From Leucothrix mucor DSM 2157 (GTDB lineage: Bacteria > Pseudomonadota > Gammaproteobacteria > Thiotrichales > Thiotrichaceae), in assembly GCF_000419525.1 (NCBI RefSeq), contig NZ_ATTE01000001.1, positions 4,524,501 to 4,588,500 on the forward strand: a DNA stretch of 64,000 nt, written 5' to 3'. This document shows, in pieces, positions 34,360 to 43,592 of the stretch. The notes under the pieces are model-generated. The model was not told where the DNA came from. It saw nothing but the letters and a program-made list of their open reading frames with translations, and did no database searches. A program made the translations under genes and the position numbers. The first letter of the stretch is position 1. Every line of letters starts with the position of its first letter.

Positions 34360-35103
34360 GTGATCAAATCTAACAACAAAGTGTTTATGGCGACAGCGGC
34401 TGGTTTGGTTTGTCTGTTATTAGCAGGACAAGCAGCGGCACACGGTATCTATGCGAAAGAGCGTCATGATGAAGTTGTGATTATTTATGGCCACGGGCCA
34501 ACCGATGAAAAGTATGAGCACAAAGATTTGTTAGAGCTCAAGGGCTATGGCAAGGATAGCGCAGCGCTGAAAGTCGATTACAGCAGCAAAAATGGTTACA
34601 TCACGCTAGCACCTTCGGAAGATCTTAAAGCGGTTAGTGGCGTATTTGATAACGGTTACTGGAGTGAGCAAGCTGATGGCGAGTGGGTTAAAAAGTCTAA
34701 AGATCAGGTAGAGGGTGCCAAGCAGGGCGGCCGCTATATGAAATATAACACCACCATTCTCAAGCCATTGGGCGGAGCGCCTAAAGCAACTGGCGCACTA
34801 TTGGAAATCGTACCAATGGTTGATCCGCTAACATTGAAGCAGGGCGATAAGCTGGAAGTACAAGTGCTATCCAATGGCGAGCCAGTACCCAATATCGAGC
34901 TAGCTGCTGAGATCACTACTAACCGCATGCACAATGTTGTGAAAACTGACCGTAACGGTAAAGCGACCATTACCATCCGCAATGATGGCTTGAATGTACT
35001 GGGGACTGAAACAGAAACCAAGCTAGAAGATACGACTAAAGCCGACAAGTCTGTCAATTTCGCAACGTTGGCATTCACGTATCCTTTAGGTGCTGATGAG
35101 TGA
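34360..35103 (+). CDS. DUF4198 periplasmic protein, nickel uptake accessory
   Basis: A 247-residue exported protein with a signal peptide ending QAAAHG. His at the new N-terminus (HGIYAKERHDEVVIIYGHG) may bind metal. The DUF4198 body follows, with a carboxypeptidase-regulatory-like Ig domain (VPNIELAAEITTNRMHNVVKTDRNGKATITI) at about residues 170-215. Such proteins accompany nickel/cobalt uptake systems (NikK-type). It is controlled by the adjacent NikR site and coupled to the next gene by a four-base overlap. No transporter core is encoded next to it. Confidence 0.75.
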   Translation: MIKSNNKVFMATAAGLVCLLLAGQAAAHGIYAKERHDEVVIIYGHGPTDEKYEHKDLLELKGYGKDSAALKVDYSSKNGYITLAPSEDLKAVSGVFDNGYWSEQADGEWVKKSKDQVEGAKQGGRYMKYNTTILKPLGGAPKATGALLEIVPMVDPLTLKQGDKLEVQVLSNGEPVPNIELAAEITTNRMHNVVKTDRNGKATITIRNDGLNVLGTETETKLEDTTKADKSVNFATLAFTYPLGADE

Positions 35104-35351
35104 TGAATCGTTATTTTAGTCATTTATGGACTTGTGCTGTGCAGCTGGCGATTGCTGGTGCTTTAGGATTAGTCAGCCTGTCAGCAGTGGCGCATCCGGG
35201 TCATGGTAAGAGCTTTGGCACGGCGGAAGAGCCTAATGCATTGCTGTGGGTTTGGCTGGCAGTGCTGGGCGTTGCGATGCTGGCGGGTGTTTGGCGCTTG
35301 TATATGGTGCTGATTGGCAGCAAGCGCCAAGCGAAGTCCGACTCGGAATAA
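35100..35351 (+). CDS. Small membrane protein of the nickel module (NikL-like)
   Basis: An 83-residue protein with a signal/anchor helix (residues 12-31), an AHPGHGKSF motif that leaves a His near the processed N-terminus, and a second helix (about 46-68) followed by a basic tail. The His-Pro-Gly-His motif after a cleavable helix is typical of small nickel/cobalt uptake components. It overlaps the DUF4198 gene by four bases. Function is inferred from context and motif. Confidence 0.65.
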   Translation: MMNRYFSHLWTCAVQLAIAGALGLVSLSAVAHPGHGKSFGTAEEPNALLWVWLAVLGVAMLAGVWRLYMVLIGSKRQAKSDSE

Positions 35352-35501
35352 GTTCGTTTAAAAGTAGGTTACTCCAGGGCGGTTTATGCCTTGGGGTAGT
35401 TTTGCTTGTGGTTTGATAGCGCCACTTTAGTAGTTCAGCGTGTACTCACATCGACTTGTTAAAATCGGATACCCCCGATCTATTAACGAGTCTTTCTGAT
35501 T

Positions 35502-35996
35502 ATGATGAAGCATCAATCTGGTTCCGTACTCCTTGTCGCGCTAGGCTTTACCTTAGTGATTTCAATTATGGTTGTTTCCGCGGTTCAGCGGGCAGGCCTT
35601 CAACAGAAAATGACCGCGAATCTAAAAGATAAAGAGCTCTCTTTTCAGGCGGCTGAGTCGGCGCTGAAACAGGGTGAAGCATTTCTGGCTACGTCCTCTG
35701 AAGTTGCGTTGTTTGGAAAGTTTGACGATACACAAGGGCTGTATACTTTTGACAAGCAACGTGAGTTTACGACTAAAGAGAGTTGGCAGTCGCTAAGTAC
35801 GCGTGAAGCGGATAAGCCGCATCAGGTAGCCAGCAAGCCGGTTTATATTGTCGAAGAGCTGCCAGAGATTCCTGAGATGGGCGATAGCCTGGAAATCCCA
35901 AGACCGGTCAGCAGTGCGTATTACCGTATTACTGCACAGTCAAATGGTGGAACGGAGCAGGCAAACACTGTGTTACAAGTCATGTATAAGAAATAA
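35502..35996 (+). CDS. pilX: Type IV pilus minor protein PilX
   Basis: A 164-residue protein with the PilX opening HQSGSVLLVALGFTLVISIMVVSAVQRAGLQQKMTANLKDKELSFQAAESALKQGE: one N-terminal helix in place of a standard prepilin leader, then the typical 'A-AE-AL--GE' helix. The C-terminal part is beta-rich. Minor pilins PilVWX and PilY1 form the tip and priming complex. It faces right, convergent with pilW, instead of lying directly upstream of pilY1 as in Pseudomonas. Confidence 0.82.
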   Translation: MMKHQSGSVLLVALGFTLVISIMVVSAVQRAGLQQKMTANLKDKELSFQAAESALKQGEAFLATSSEVALFGKFDDTQGLYTFDKQREFTTKESWQSLSTREADKPHQVASKPVYIVEELPEIPEMGDSLEIPRPVSSAYYRITAQSNGGTEQANTVLQVMYKK

Positions 35997-36041
35997 CTCG
36001 GCGATTAATTATCTGATCAATAACTCGGGTTGCTAGCCAAA

Positions 36042-37169
36042 TCAATAACCGATATTTCTATTTCTCAGTGAGATGGTTGAGCTGTAAACGCGTCGTAAGT
36101 GGCGATCGCCTTTAGCCATTTTTAACTGTGCGCCATTAAACGTCACGGTCTGACTTTCGGGTAACACGAAGTTATTCTTTGAGCGAAGCAGTAAGCTGAT
36201 TTTCACACTCACCACGTTTTGCCAATCGGCGATGGCATCCCCGCTAACATAATAGTTGGGCGAGTTATTGCCCGTCGTATCCTCTCCAAATAAAACCTGT
36301 AGATTTTCCACATAGCTTAAGACTTCTTCCGGAGCCTCCGGCTTTGCGTCAGCTCCCAACCGCGCCATGTACAGCGTGGGTACGCCACTGGCAGCCGCAT
36401 TTGGTTTGCTAACAAAAAAGATGGCTTGTTGGAGTTTGCTGACTTCCGTTGTTGGAATATTGAGATCATTAAAGGTGTGAGCAATATTCCCCGGTGTGTT
36501 GCAGCTATCCGCGGCAATATCGGCAGCAGTATCCTGACCATTACAGGCAGGGCTATCCGTAGTTTCGCAGCTGCAAGCCTGAGCAAAAGTCACCGTCTTG
36601 CAGTCATTAACAATGACAACATCACCTTGTTTCAAATCCAGCTCAGTGAAATTGAGAATGCCATTATTTACACTATCTAAGGCACTGCTGACGCCTTTTG
36701 TGTACCAGACTTTTAAAATATCAGAATGGGTAACGGACGAAATATCTTTATCAATCACCGCGCCACCAGAAGATGACCATTGGCCATTCGCCGCACTTAA
36801 AACCGGTGCATCCGCATCAGTGGTATACGCTTCGCCGTAGTCGCTATTTGCCGCTTCCCAGCCCTCAATGGCTTGCCATGGAGTAAAGCTTGGTTCATTG
36901 AAATCTAATAAGGAAACGGTGTTGATTTGCTGACTGGTCTTGCAACCAAAGCCACCGGCTCGCTGCACAATGGAATTGATTACCGATAAACCAAATCGGG
37001 CATTTTCCTGAAGCTCAGCCTCGGCACTCAATAGTCGTTTGGATGAGTAGGTGGACATGACGATTTGCGTCGCATAAACCATTGCGAAGGAACCAATCAG
37101 CATTGCGATCAGTAGCTCTAGCAAGCCAAGTCCTTGCTGATTTTTGAGGGTTGTCTGCGTCTTTATCAT
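36042..37169 (-). CDS. pilW: Type IV pilus minor pilin PilW
   Basis: A 375-residue prepilin-like protein with leader cleavage at KNQQG|LGLLELLIAML, Glu at +5, and NARFGLSVINSIVQRAGGFGC, characteristic of PilW. The large C-terminal domain has several Cys pairs (ACSCETTDSPAC), probably disulphides. It is the third gene of a leftward fimT-pilV-pilW unit and ends 45 bases from the convergent pilX gene. Confidence 0.85.
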   Translation of the reverse strand: MIKTQTTLKNQQGLGLLELLIAMLIGSFAMVYATQIVMSTYSSKRLLSAEAELQENARFGLSVINSIVQRAGGFGCKTSQQINTVSLLDFNEPSFTPWQAIEGWEAANSDYGEAYTTDADAPVLSAANGQWSSSGGAVIDKDISSVTHSDILKVWYTKGVSSALDSVNNGILNFTELDLKQGDVVIVNDCKTVTFAQACSCETTDSPACNGQDTAADIAADSCNTPGNIAHTFNDLNIPTTEVSKLQQAIFFVSKPNAAASGVPTLYMARLGADAKPEAPEEVLSYVENLQVLFGEDTTGNNSPNYYVSGDAIADWQNVVSVKISLLLRSKNNFVLPESQTVTFNGAQLKMAKGDRHLRRVYSSTISLRNRNIGY

Positions 37170-37193
37170 GCAATGGCCAAGTTCGATTAGTGG

Positions 37194-37694
37194 TTAAAAA
37201 TTTGAAGTGATGACGGTTTTGACGATCTCATCATCCATTGATCGCCACCAGACTTTAACGGCGTAGCTGTCGCCTATCCCATCGCAAGCCGCGCTCGTTT
37301 GACTGCCGTCGTCGGGTGTTGAGTCGATGCAAACCACGGCTGAGCCTTGCGGTAATGAGCGGATGCCACTATTTGGATGGTCGCCTGTCCATTGGTACAT
37401 ATCGCTTTGCGCCATATCACTCGGGTCGCAACCGGTGATAGTGAAACAGTCTGCGTGGTAAGTCGCGGTGGGCAAGTGGTATTGTCGGGCTTGGGTGCCG
37501 GCAGGGTTGGCGCGCATTCGCTCGCTCATATCATGTGCCAGTAAAATAGCCTGTGTATTTAAATACGCGTTATGGCTGAACTGTTGAGCTTTGACTTGCA
37601 GCCCTGCAGCGCCAAGTGCGCCCAGAGAGATCACGATAATAGTGACCATTACCTCGATTAGGGTGAAGCCCGTTTGGTGAGAGAATTTATTCAT
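37194..37694 (-). CDS. pilV: Type IV pilus minor pilin PilV
   Basis: A 166-residue prepilin with leader SHQTG|FTLIEVMVTIIVISLGALGAAGLQ, Glu at +5, and the PilV-type continuation KAQQFSHNAYLNTQAILLAHDMSERMRANP. Cys pairs in CFTITGC and later suggest disulphides. It overlaps the FimT gene by eight bases and precedes pilW. Confidence 0.88.
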   Translation of the reverse strand: MNKFSHQTGFTLIEVMVTIIVISLGALGAAGLQVKAQQFSHNAYLNTQAILLAHDMSERMRANPAGTQARQYHLPTATYHADCFTITGCDPSDMAQSDMYQWTGDHPNSGIRSLPQGSAVVCIDSTPDDGSQTSAACDGIGDSYAVKVWWRSMDDEIVKTVITSNF

Positions 37695-38235
37695 TGCAGC
37701 CGGTTACCTGATCATCGTCCCGCGCTTCGCGGAAGCGGCCAAAGTTCGAGACTTTAATTGCGATAAGCTTGTCATTTGATTCTGAACTGCTGCAAAACAG
37801 AAAAGTGGTTTTGTAGCCGTCGGCAAGGCCTTGGTTGTCAAATGTAATGTGGCTTAGGGAGGTGTTAACGCTAAGGCTGCCAGCCATACTTTCTCGGGTA
37901 CTAACGACTTTTTCCGCAGGCTCAATCAATCCGTTTCGATTGGCATCCATGAATACCATCCACCCATTATTCCAGTTGTTTTTAGAGGAACTGCATTGGG
38001 TATTACTGGCGTTACTGCCACAAATGGTCGCCCAGCTTCCGGCGGTTATCGCACTGCTGCGTGCCAAATTCAGGGCCGAGATGAGCTCTTCACGACTGGC
38101 ATCTTTTTTGTTCTTATTGATTAAGCCCACTAAGCTTGGAATGGTTATTGCCGCAGCAATTCCAATGATGCAAATGGTGGTGAGCAGCTCAACAAGCGTG
38201 AATCCATTTATGTTTTTAGTATTCGTTGGCTTCAT
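37687..38235 (-). CDS. fimT: Type IV pilus minor pilin FimT/FimU (GspH-type)
   Basis: A 182-residue prepilin with leader NING|FTLVELLTTICIIGIAAAITIPS and a GspH/FimT domain: LISALNLARSSAITAGSWATICGS, WNNGWMVFMDANRNGLIEPAEKV. These pseudopilins initiate pilus assembly. It is first in the leftward minor-pilin unit, divergent from pilY1. FimT and FimU cannot be told apart safely here. Confidence 0.82.
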   Translation of the reverse strand: MKPTNTKNINGFTLVELLTTICIIGIAAAITIPSLVGLINKNKKDASREELISALNLARSSAITAGSWATICGSNASNTQCSSSKNNWNNGWMVFMDANRNGLIEPAEKVVSTRESMAGSLSVNTSLSHITFDNQGLADGYKTTFLFCSSSESNDKLIAIKVSNFGRFREARDDDQVTGCNE

Positions 38236-38500
38236 GTTTGAAACGTTCTTATTTCAGCGGTTAAACCACATTAATTATTTTCCTTAGAGTATTCGCAATA
38301 AGCCAGATGGCAGCTGAATCGTCGATGAGCTATTAAGGTAAGATACAGCAAGGCTAACTTAGGCTGATTTATAATTATAAAAATAAGCGTTAGCTCGACA
38401 GCAAATTTAGACCTGAAAAACGTGTTTATGGACGAACATAAGAATTAACGGCGCCTGTTCCCGACAACGGCAGCCCCTTAAACACTACCTCGGCATCGGC

Positions 38501-41500
38501 ATGAAAATAATAAAGCGCATTAACTCTGAATCTCCTATCCATTCTGTATTTTCTGTGAGTGCGGTTTTATGCCTGAGCTTGATAACACTGATCGCCACCC
38601 AGTCAGCGCAAGCAGCAACGGCGATCAATGAGTCGGAACTGAGTTGTACCAATCTTGGTGGCGTGCTCGGGCCAAACCTGATTCCCAATGGCTCCTTTCC
38701 CTCTGCCGGAGATCTCAGCACGAATATTTATGGCGCCACTACGGCTTATGACTACCTCTTTGACCCTAGTTATTCAGATGGTTGGCCAAACGATGGCGGC
38801 TGGGAGCCAGACAATGGAAGATACTTAATTACCTCACGCACCGGGCCAGTAAGCTACGGAGCTTCAGCAGGCGGTATCTGGCATGATTTGACGGGCGTCG
38901 GCGCGAGCCTAGACCCTTATGACCGGTTTATGGTGATCAATGGGCACTTGCAAGCCGGTGTTGTGTTTGAAATGCCAGTCTCGGTTTCTGCGGATAAAAG
39001 TTACGAATTCTCAGCTTACTTTTCGAATCTGGTTTCCAGTACGGTCAGAGATTTTATTGAGCCCAATCTCGCGTTTGAGTATTCGGATGATAACGGTGCC
39101 ACTTGGTCGGATGTGGTCTCCACAGGGAATATCCCCTACACCACAACACCCACTTGGGAGCAGCGCGTCGGCTATGTCACCGCGGGTGCAACCGGTACGA
39201 TGTTGATTCGTTTCCGCTCGGTGACACCCGGCGGTAGCGGAAACGATTTTGCGATTGATGGCTTATCCTTTCAGGAATGTGAAATTCCGTTTGATTACTC
39301 CGATGCGCCCGCTGGCGGCTCAACTGCACCCGATGGCTCTGGCATTACGACCTATGGCGAAGCCATGCACACGATTGTATCTGGCCTCCAACTTGGCGCA
39401 GCAATCGATGAAGATTTAGTATCCATTGCCAGCGCTAATGCGGATGGCGATGGCGCGGATGATGATGGCGTTACGTTTCCTGAGTTAGAGGTTGAAAAGG
39501 ATGCCAGCATCTCGGTAGCGGTCAACCAGCTAGCGGCGAATGATGGCTATCTGCAAGCGTGGATCGACTGGAATGGTGATGGTGATTTTGCCGCCAATGA
39601 GCAAGTCGCGAGTAACTTACAATCGTCGGTAGCGGGCGCTAGCACTATTGATATTGCGGTCACGGTTCCCGCTGATGCCACGATCAACCCGACGTTTGCC
39701 CGTTTTCGCTGGTCGAGCAGCCCTGACCTAGACACCAATGGCACCGCGATGGGCGGTGAAGTTGAAGATTATATGTTGGTGATTAAAGGGGATGAGTCAA
39801 CCGCAGCGTGTGTGATTGATGATATTGCCACACGCCAATACAGTAGTGCTTCTCCCTCTGCCAGCTCGCGTTTCTTAAGTGACAGCACTTATGTTTACGA
39901 AGCCATTTTCGACAGTAACGATTGGTCTGGACAAATACTGGCTTACAACCTGACAACAGAGCAGGGCAAAGGCGGTGTGAAAGCGGTCGTGTGGGATTCC
40001 AATCGAACGGTTAGAGCGGGCAGTCGTTCGCTGTATACCTATAACCCAACGGCTGAATCGGTACGCGGCTCGCCGTTAGATTGGGACAGTTTAAATGATC
40101 AGCAAAAAAGCTGGTTTGCCAGAAATGATGGTGCGCTCATGGGGCAAGCCCGTGTGAACTGGTTGCAGGGTGTTCCGGATACCACTGCGCCGGGTAATAG
40201 CTTGCGCGCGAGAAGCGTTCTAATGGGCGATATTATCAACTCCAGCTTAACTCTCCGAGACCCAATAACGAATTACGGATACAAGTTACTGCCGGGTGTT
40301 GAAGGTACGAGCTACGCCTCATTTTTAGCCGATAAAATTAAAAGCAGTGCCAGTTTATTATTCGGGACGAATGATGGAATGTTCCATGCCTTAGACCCTA
40401 AAACCGGTGAAGAGCTATTTGCTTATGTTCCTAATGAGGTCATCAAGCGCTTACCGGATATCAGCAGCCCACTGTATGGCTGCGATGAAGCGGACTGCCT
40501 GAAGCACGAATATATGGTTGATGGTGTCTCCACACTTGGGGATGCCTATCTTTCGGGAGGCTGGCGCACTGTATTGCTTGGTACTTTAGGTTTGGGTGGG
40601 CAAGGCCTGTTTGCGCTGGATGTGAGCGAGCCGGAAAACTTCTCTGAAACCGATATCCTTTGGGAAATATCCTCCAGCCAAGCGCCGGATAATGAGGCGA
40701 CTTTTAGCCAGCACCTTGGTTACACACAGCCATCTGCCAGCATCGTAAGAATTAAAAATGGCAAATGGGTCGCCGTGGTCGCAAATGGCTACGACAGCAA
40801 AAGCAAGCAAGCGGTGTTGTTTGTCATTGATATGGAAACTGGCGCGCTAATCAAATCATTCAATACTTTGAGTGGCTCTGAGGCTGCGCCTAATGGCTTA
40901 TCCACACCCACCGTGGTCGATATGGATGGCGATTTTATTGCTGATCGGGTTTATGCCGGAGACATGCTTGGAAACCTCTGGTCGATAGATGTTAGCAGCG
41001 AAGACACGGCGGAATGGAAATTTTCCTACGGCAATAATGCAGCACCTGAGCCATTCTTTCGTACCTGTAGCGATAATAGCTGTACTGATCCGCAAGCCAT
41101 TACGGCGGCACCTCAGGTGGGTAAAAATCAAGTCAGTGGTTTGATGGTGTATATCGGGACGGGTCGCTACTTCGATATTGCAGATGGCAGCCTTGAGTTT
41201 CCAGGCTTCGACAGTTTTTATGGCGTACAAGATAATGGCGTGACCGTTAAGCGCAGCGAGTTAGTTAAACAGGAAATCTTGGCTGATGTGGCGGTTACCA
41301 GCGATCTCAAGTCGCGAATCACTAGTGATAATAGCGTGGATTACACCAATGATCGGGGTTGGTCTCTGGACCTGCTAACGCCACCAGCGGCGCGTGCCAA
41401 TGGCGAACGAGTTATTAGCAAAGCGATCTTGCGCGGCGGTCGAATTATCTTTACCACGCTCACCCCGACGGTTGGCCGTTGCGATTTAGGTGGCACTAGC

Positions 41501-41797
41501 TGGATTATGGAAATTGATGCTGAGGATGGTTCACGATTGTCTGTTGTCACCTTTGATGTCAACGATGATATGGCGTTTACCGAAGCAGATAACAGCACGT
41601 ATCAGGATGACCCAACGGTTGTTAGCGGGTTGCAGCAGGTCTCTTTGGGGCTGGTTAGAAGCGCGCCGGTGATTATGCATCACACCACTCGCTCAGAAGG
41701 TAAGTATGTTTCGGGGTCTGAAACCGGCGTCGGTATGTTCAGAGAGTCCAACTCCAAGTTTAGTGGTCGCATGTCATGGACAAGCATTAGCAACTAA
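38501..41797 (+). CDS. pilY1: PilY1-type pilus tip adhesin with N-terminal GEVEDY-type region
   Basis: A 1098-residue exported protein with a signal peptide to about residue 38 (QSAQAAT). The N-terminal half lacks the usual von Willebrand A domain. It has a jelly-roll-like region (about 50-260), then DYSDAPAGG, a W-IDWNGDGDF block and GGEVEDYML (about 420), the mark of GEVEDY surface domains. The C-terminal half is the PilY1 beta-propeller: LLFGTNDGMFHALDPKTGEELFAYVP and a calcium loop DMDGDFIADRVYAGD (about 806), known to control pilus extension in Pseudomonas. The start lacks a clear ribosome-binding site. It likely sits at the pilus tip and mediates attachment. Confidence 0.87.
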   Translation: MKIIKRINSESPIHSVFSVSAVLCLSLITLIATQSAQAATAINESELSCTNLGGVLGPNLIPNGSFPSAGDLSTNIYGATTAYDYLFDPSYSDGWPNDGGWEPDNGRYLITSRTGPVSYGASAGGIWHDLTGVGASLDPYDRFMVINGHLQAGVVFEMPVSVSADKSYEFSAYFSNLVSSTVRDFIEPNLAFEYSDDNGATWSDVVSTGNIPYTTTPTWEQRVGYVTAGATGTMLIRFRSVTPGGSGNDFAIDGLSFQECEIPFDYSDAPAGGSTAPDGSGITTYGEAMHTIVSGLQLGAAIDEDLVSIASANADGDGADDDGVTFPELEVEKDASISVAVNQLAANDGYLQAWIDWNGDGDFAANEQVASNLQSSVAGASTIDIAVTVPADATINPTFARFRWSSSPDLDTNGTAMGGEVEDYMLVIKGDESTAACVIDDIATRQYSSASPSASSRFLSDSTYVYEAIFDSNDWSGQILAYNLTTEQGKGGVKAVVWDSNRTVRAGSRSLYTYNPTAESVRGSPLDWDSLNDQQKSWFARNDGALMGQARVNWLQGVPDTTAPGNSLRARSVLMGDIINSSLTLRDPITNYGYKLLPGVEGTSYASFLADKIKSSASLLFGTNDGMFHALDPKTGEELFAYVPNEVIKRLPDISSPLYGCDEADCLKHEYMVDGVSTLGDAYLSGGWRTVLLGTLGLGGQGLFALDVSEPENFSETDILWEISSSQAPDNEATFSQHLGYTQPSASIVRIKNGKWVAVVANGYDSKSKQAVLFVIDMETGALIKSFNTLSGSEAAPNGLSTPTVVDMDGDFIADRVYAGDMLGNLWSIDVSSEDTAEWKFSYGNNAAPEPFFRTCSDNSCTDPQAITAAPQVGKNQVSGLMVYIGTGRYFDIADGSLEFPGFDSFYGVQDNGVTVKRSELVKQEILADVAVTSDLKSRITSDNSVDYTNDRGWSLDLLTPPAARANGERVISKAILRGGRIIFTTLTPTVGRCDLGGTSWIMEIDAEDGSRLSVVTFDVNDDMAFTEADNSTYQDDPTVVSGLQQVSLGLVRSAPVIMHHTTRSEGKYVSGSETGVGMFRESNSKFSGRMSWTSISN

Positions 41798-41884
41798 TCC
41801 GGCCTTTACAATGCAATCTCCTTAATGAGAAGCTCTAGTCAGAGGCATCATCTCATTCTATGAATTTCAACTTTTGGAGTAAGC

Positions 41885-43552
41885 ATGACGTTAATTGAAG
41901 GATTAACGGCCTCTATGCCGGTATTGGCTGTTCTGCTATTTTTAGTCATTCTCCGAATGCCTGCCACGCGGGCGATGCCATTGGCGCTGCTAATTACGGC
42001 AGTAATGGCTTGGCTAGTTTGGAAAGTTCCTACTCAATACATTGTTGCCTCAGTTATCGAGGGCTGGGTGATTGCTTTCGGGATTACCATTATCGTGTTC
42101 GGTGCGATTGTGTTGTTGCGTACGCTGCAAGCCAGCGGGGCGATTGATGTGATTCGGGCCGGCTTCACCCGCGTATCGCCAGACCGGCGAGTTCAGGCGA
42201 TTATCATTGCATGGTTATTTGGTTCGTTTTTAGAAGGTGCATCGGGCTTTGGTACGCCTGCGGCTATTGCTGCGCCGCTGTTAGTGGCGCTGGGGTTTCC
42301 TCCTCTGGCGGCTGTTGTTATCGCTTTAATTGCAGATAGCTCCGCAGTCTCGTTTGGCGCAGTTGGTACGCCGGTTTTAGTTGGCATTACCCAAGGTTTA
42401 GATCAGCCAACGGTTGAGTTTGTGCGGGAAATCGCAATTCGTGCAGTCAGTATTGATATCTTTGTCGCCAGCTTTTTGCCACTGGTAATGATCTGTATGC
42501 TCACACGGTTTTTTGGCGAACGACGCTCCTTACTGGATGGACTAAAACTATTCCCGTTTGCGCTGTTTGGTGGCTTGGCATTTACATTGCCTGCGTACGC
42601 CGTCGCGGTTTTACTTGGGCCTGAGTTTCCATCGATATTTGGGGGCATTATTGGCTTAGCTATTGTAATTTTCGCGGTGAAAATTGGCTTCCTGCAACCT
42701 AAGCAAGCATGGGACTTTGGCGACCAGACAGAAGAAAATGGTGCTGGTGCTGGTGCTGGTGCTGGGTCGCTTGCGTTAAGTGCTGCTTCCGAGCCCGACT
42801 CAGCCACGTTAAATACTAACTCTCTCTCAAAGCCCAAAATGGGATTACTAATGGCATGGCTGCCATACCTATTAGTCGCCGCTTTCCTAATTATCACCCG
42901 CGTTGATTTTTTACCGTTTAAATCATTGTTTACCCAAGTCACCGTCGGCTTGCGTGATATATTCAACACAGGAATAAGCGCTGCGATTCAGCCATTATAT
43001 TTGCCCGGCACGTTATTTGCGGTGGTGGCACTCATCACGGCGGTATTACACAAGCTACCTGCGGCCAAAGCTCTCGGAGTTTGGAAAGCGTCGAGCTTAT
43101 CGCTACTACCAACTGTAATTGCCTTAGGCGCATCCTTACCAATGGTGCGAATTTTTATTAATTCCAGCGTGAATTCGGCTGATTTAACCGCCATGCCGCT
43201 GGAGTTAGCTAATCTTGCCGTTCAAACCTTCGACACTACATGGCCGATTATGTCGCCATTTGTGGGTGCATTGGGGAGCTTTATTGCGGGTTCGGCGACG
43301 TTTTCGAATATGATGTTTGCGACCTTGCAACAAAGTGCAGCCATGCAAACCGGCAACAGCCCAACCACTATTCTGGCATTGCAAATGCTGGGCGCAAATG
43401 CAGGCAATATGATCTGCGTAGTGAATGTGGTAGCCGCCGCATCAGTGGTTAATTTGGTGGGCAAAGAAGGCCAGATCATCCGGTTGACCTTAGCCCCGAT
43501 GCTCTTTTATGTATTGGGTTGTGGCTTAGTGGCGACCTTGTTTTTTCTCTGA
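41885..43552 (+). CDS. L-lactate/glycolate permease (LctP family)
   Basis: A 555-residue membrane permease with about 13 helices and the family blocks [21 protein letters not shown] and [17 protein letters not shown]. LctP/GlcA proteins import lactate, glycolate and related 2-hydroxy acids with protons. GGAG lies seven bases before the ATG. A cytoplasmic or periplasmic loop near residue 286-294 contains an Ala-Gly repeat encoded by four GTGCTG units. The genes downstream are 2-hydroxyacid dehydrogenases, which supports this substrate range; the glycolate oxidase operon lies 15 kb away. Confidence 0.87.
   Translation: MTLIEGLTASMPVLAVLLFLVILRMPATRAMPLALLITAVMAWLVWKVPTQYIVASVIEGWVIAFGITIIVFGAIVLLRTLQASGAIDVIRAGFTRVSPDRRVQAIIIAWLFGSFLEGASGFGTPAAIAAPLLVALGFPPLAAVVIALIADSSAVSFGAVGTPVLVGITQGLDQPTVEFVREIAIRAVSIDIFVASFLPLVMICMLTRFFGERRSLLDGLKLFPFALFGGLAFTLPAYAVAVLLGPEFPSIFGGIIGLAIVIFAVKIGFLQPKQAWDFGDQTEENGAGAGAGAGSLALSAASEPDSATLNTNSLSKPKMGLLMAWLPYLLVAAFLIITRVDFLPFKSLFTQVTVGLRDIFNTGISAAIQPLYLPGTLFAVVALITAVLHKLPAAKALGVWKASSLSLLPTVIALGASLPMVRIFINSSVNSADLTAMPLELANLAVQTFDTTWPIMSPFVGALGSFIAGSATFSNMMFATLQQSAAMQTGNSPTTILALQMLGANAGNMICVVNVVAAASVVNLVGKEGQIIRLTLAPMLFYVLGCGLVATLFFL
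42741..42764 (+). repeat. GTGCTG x4 tandem repeat inside the permease gene
   Basis: Four exact hexamer copies encode alternating Gly-Ala in a loop of the LctP-like permease. The unit is a multiple of three, so copy-number changes would alter loop length without breaking the frame. Confidence 0.85.
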
Positions 43553-43592
43553 TTTAAATAATTCACTGCAACGATAGCAATGGGGATAAAGA

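Noticed and set aside
42403-42969. 188-codon minus-strand frame inside the permease, including an Ala/Pro repeat
   Set aside because: Shadow; the repeat is the complement of the GTGCTG units.
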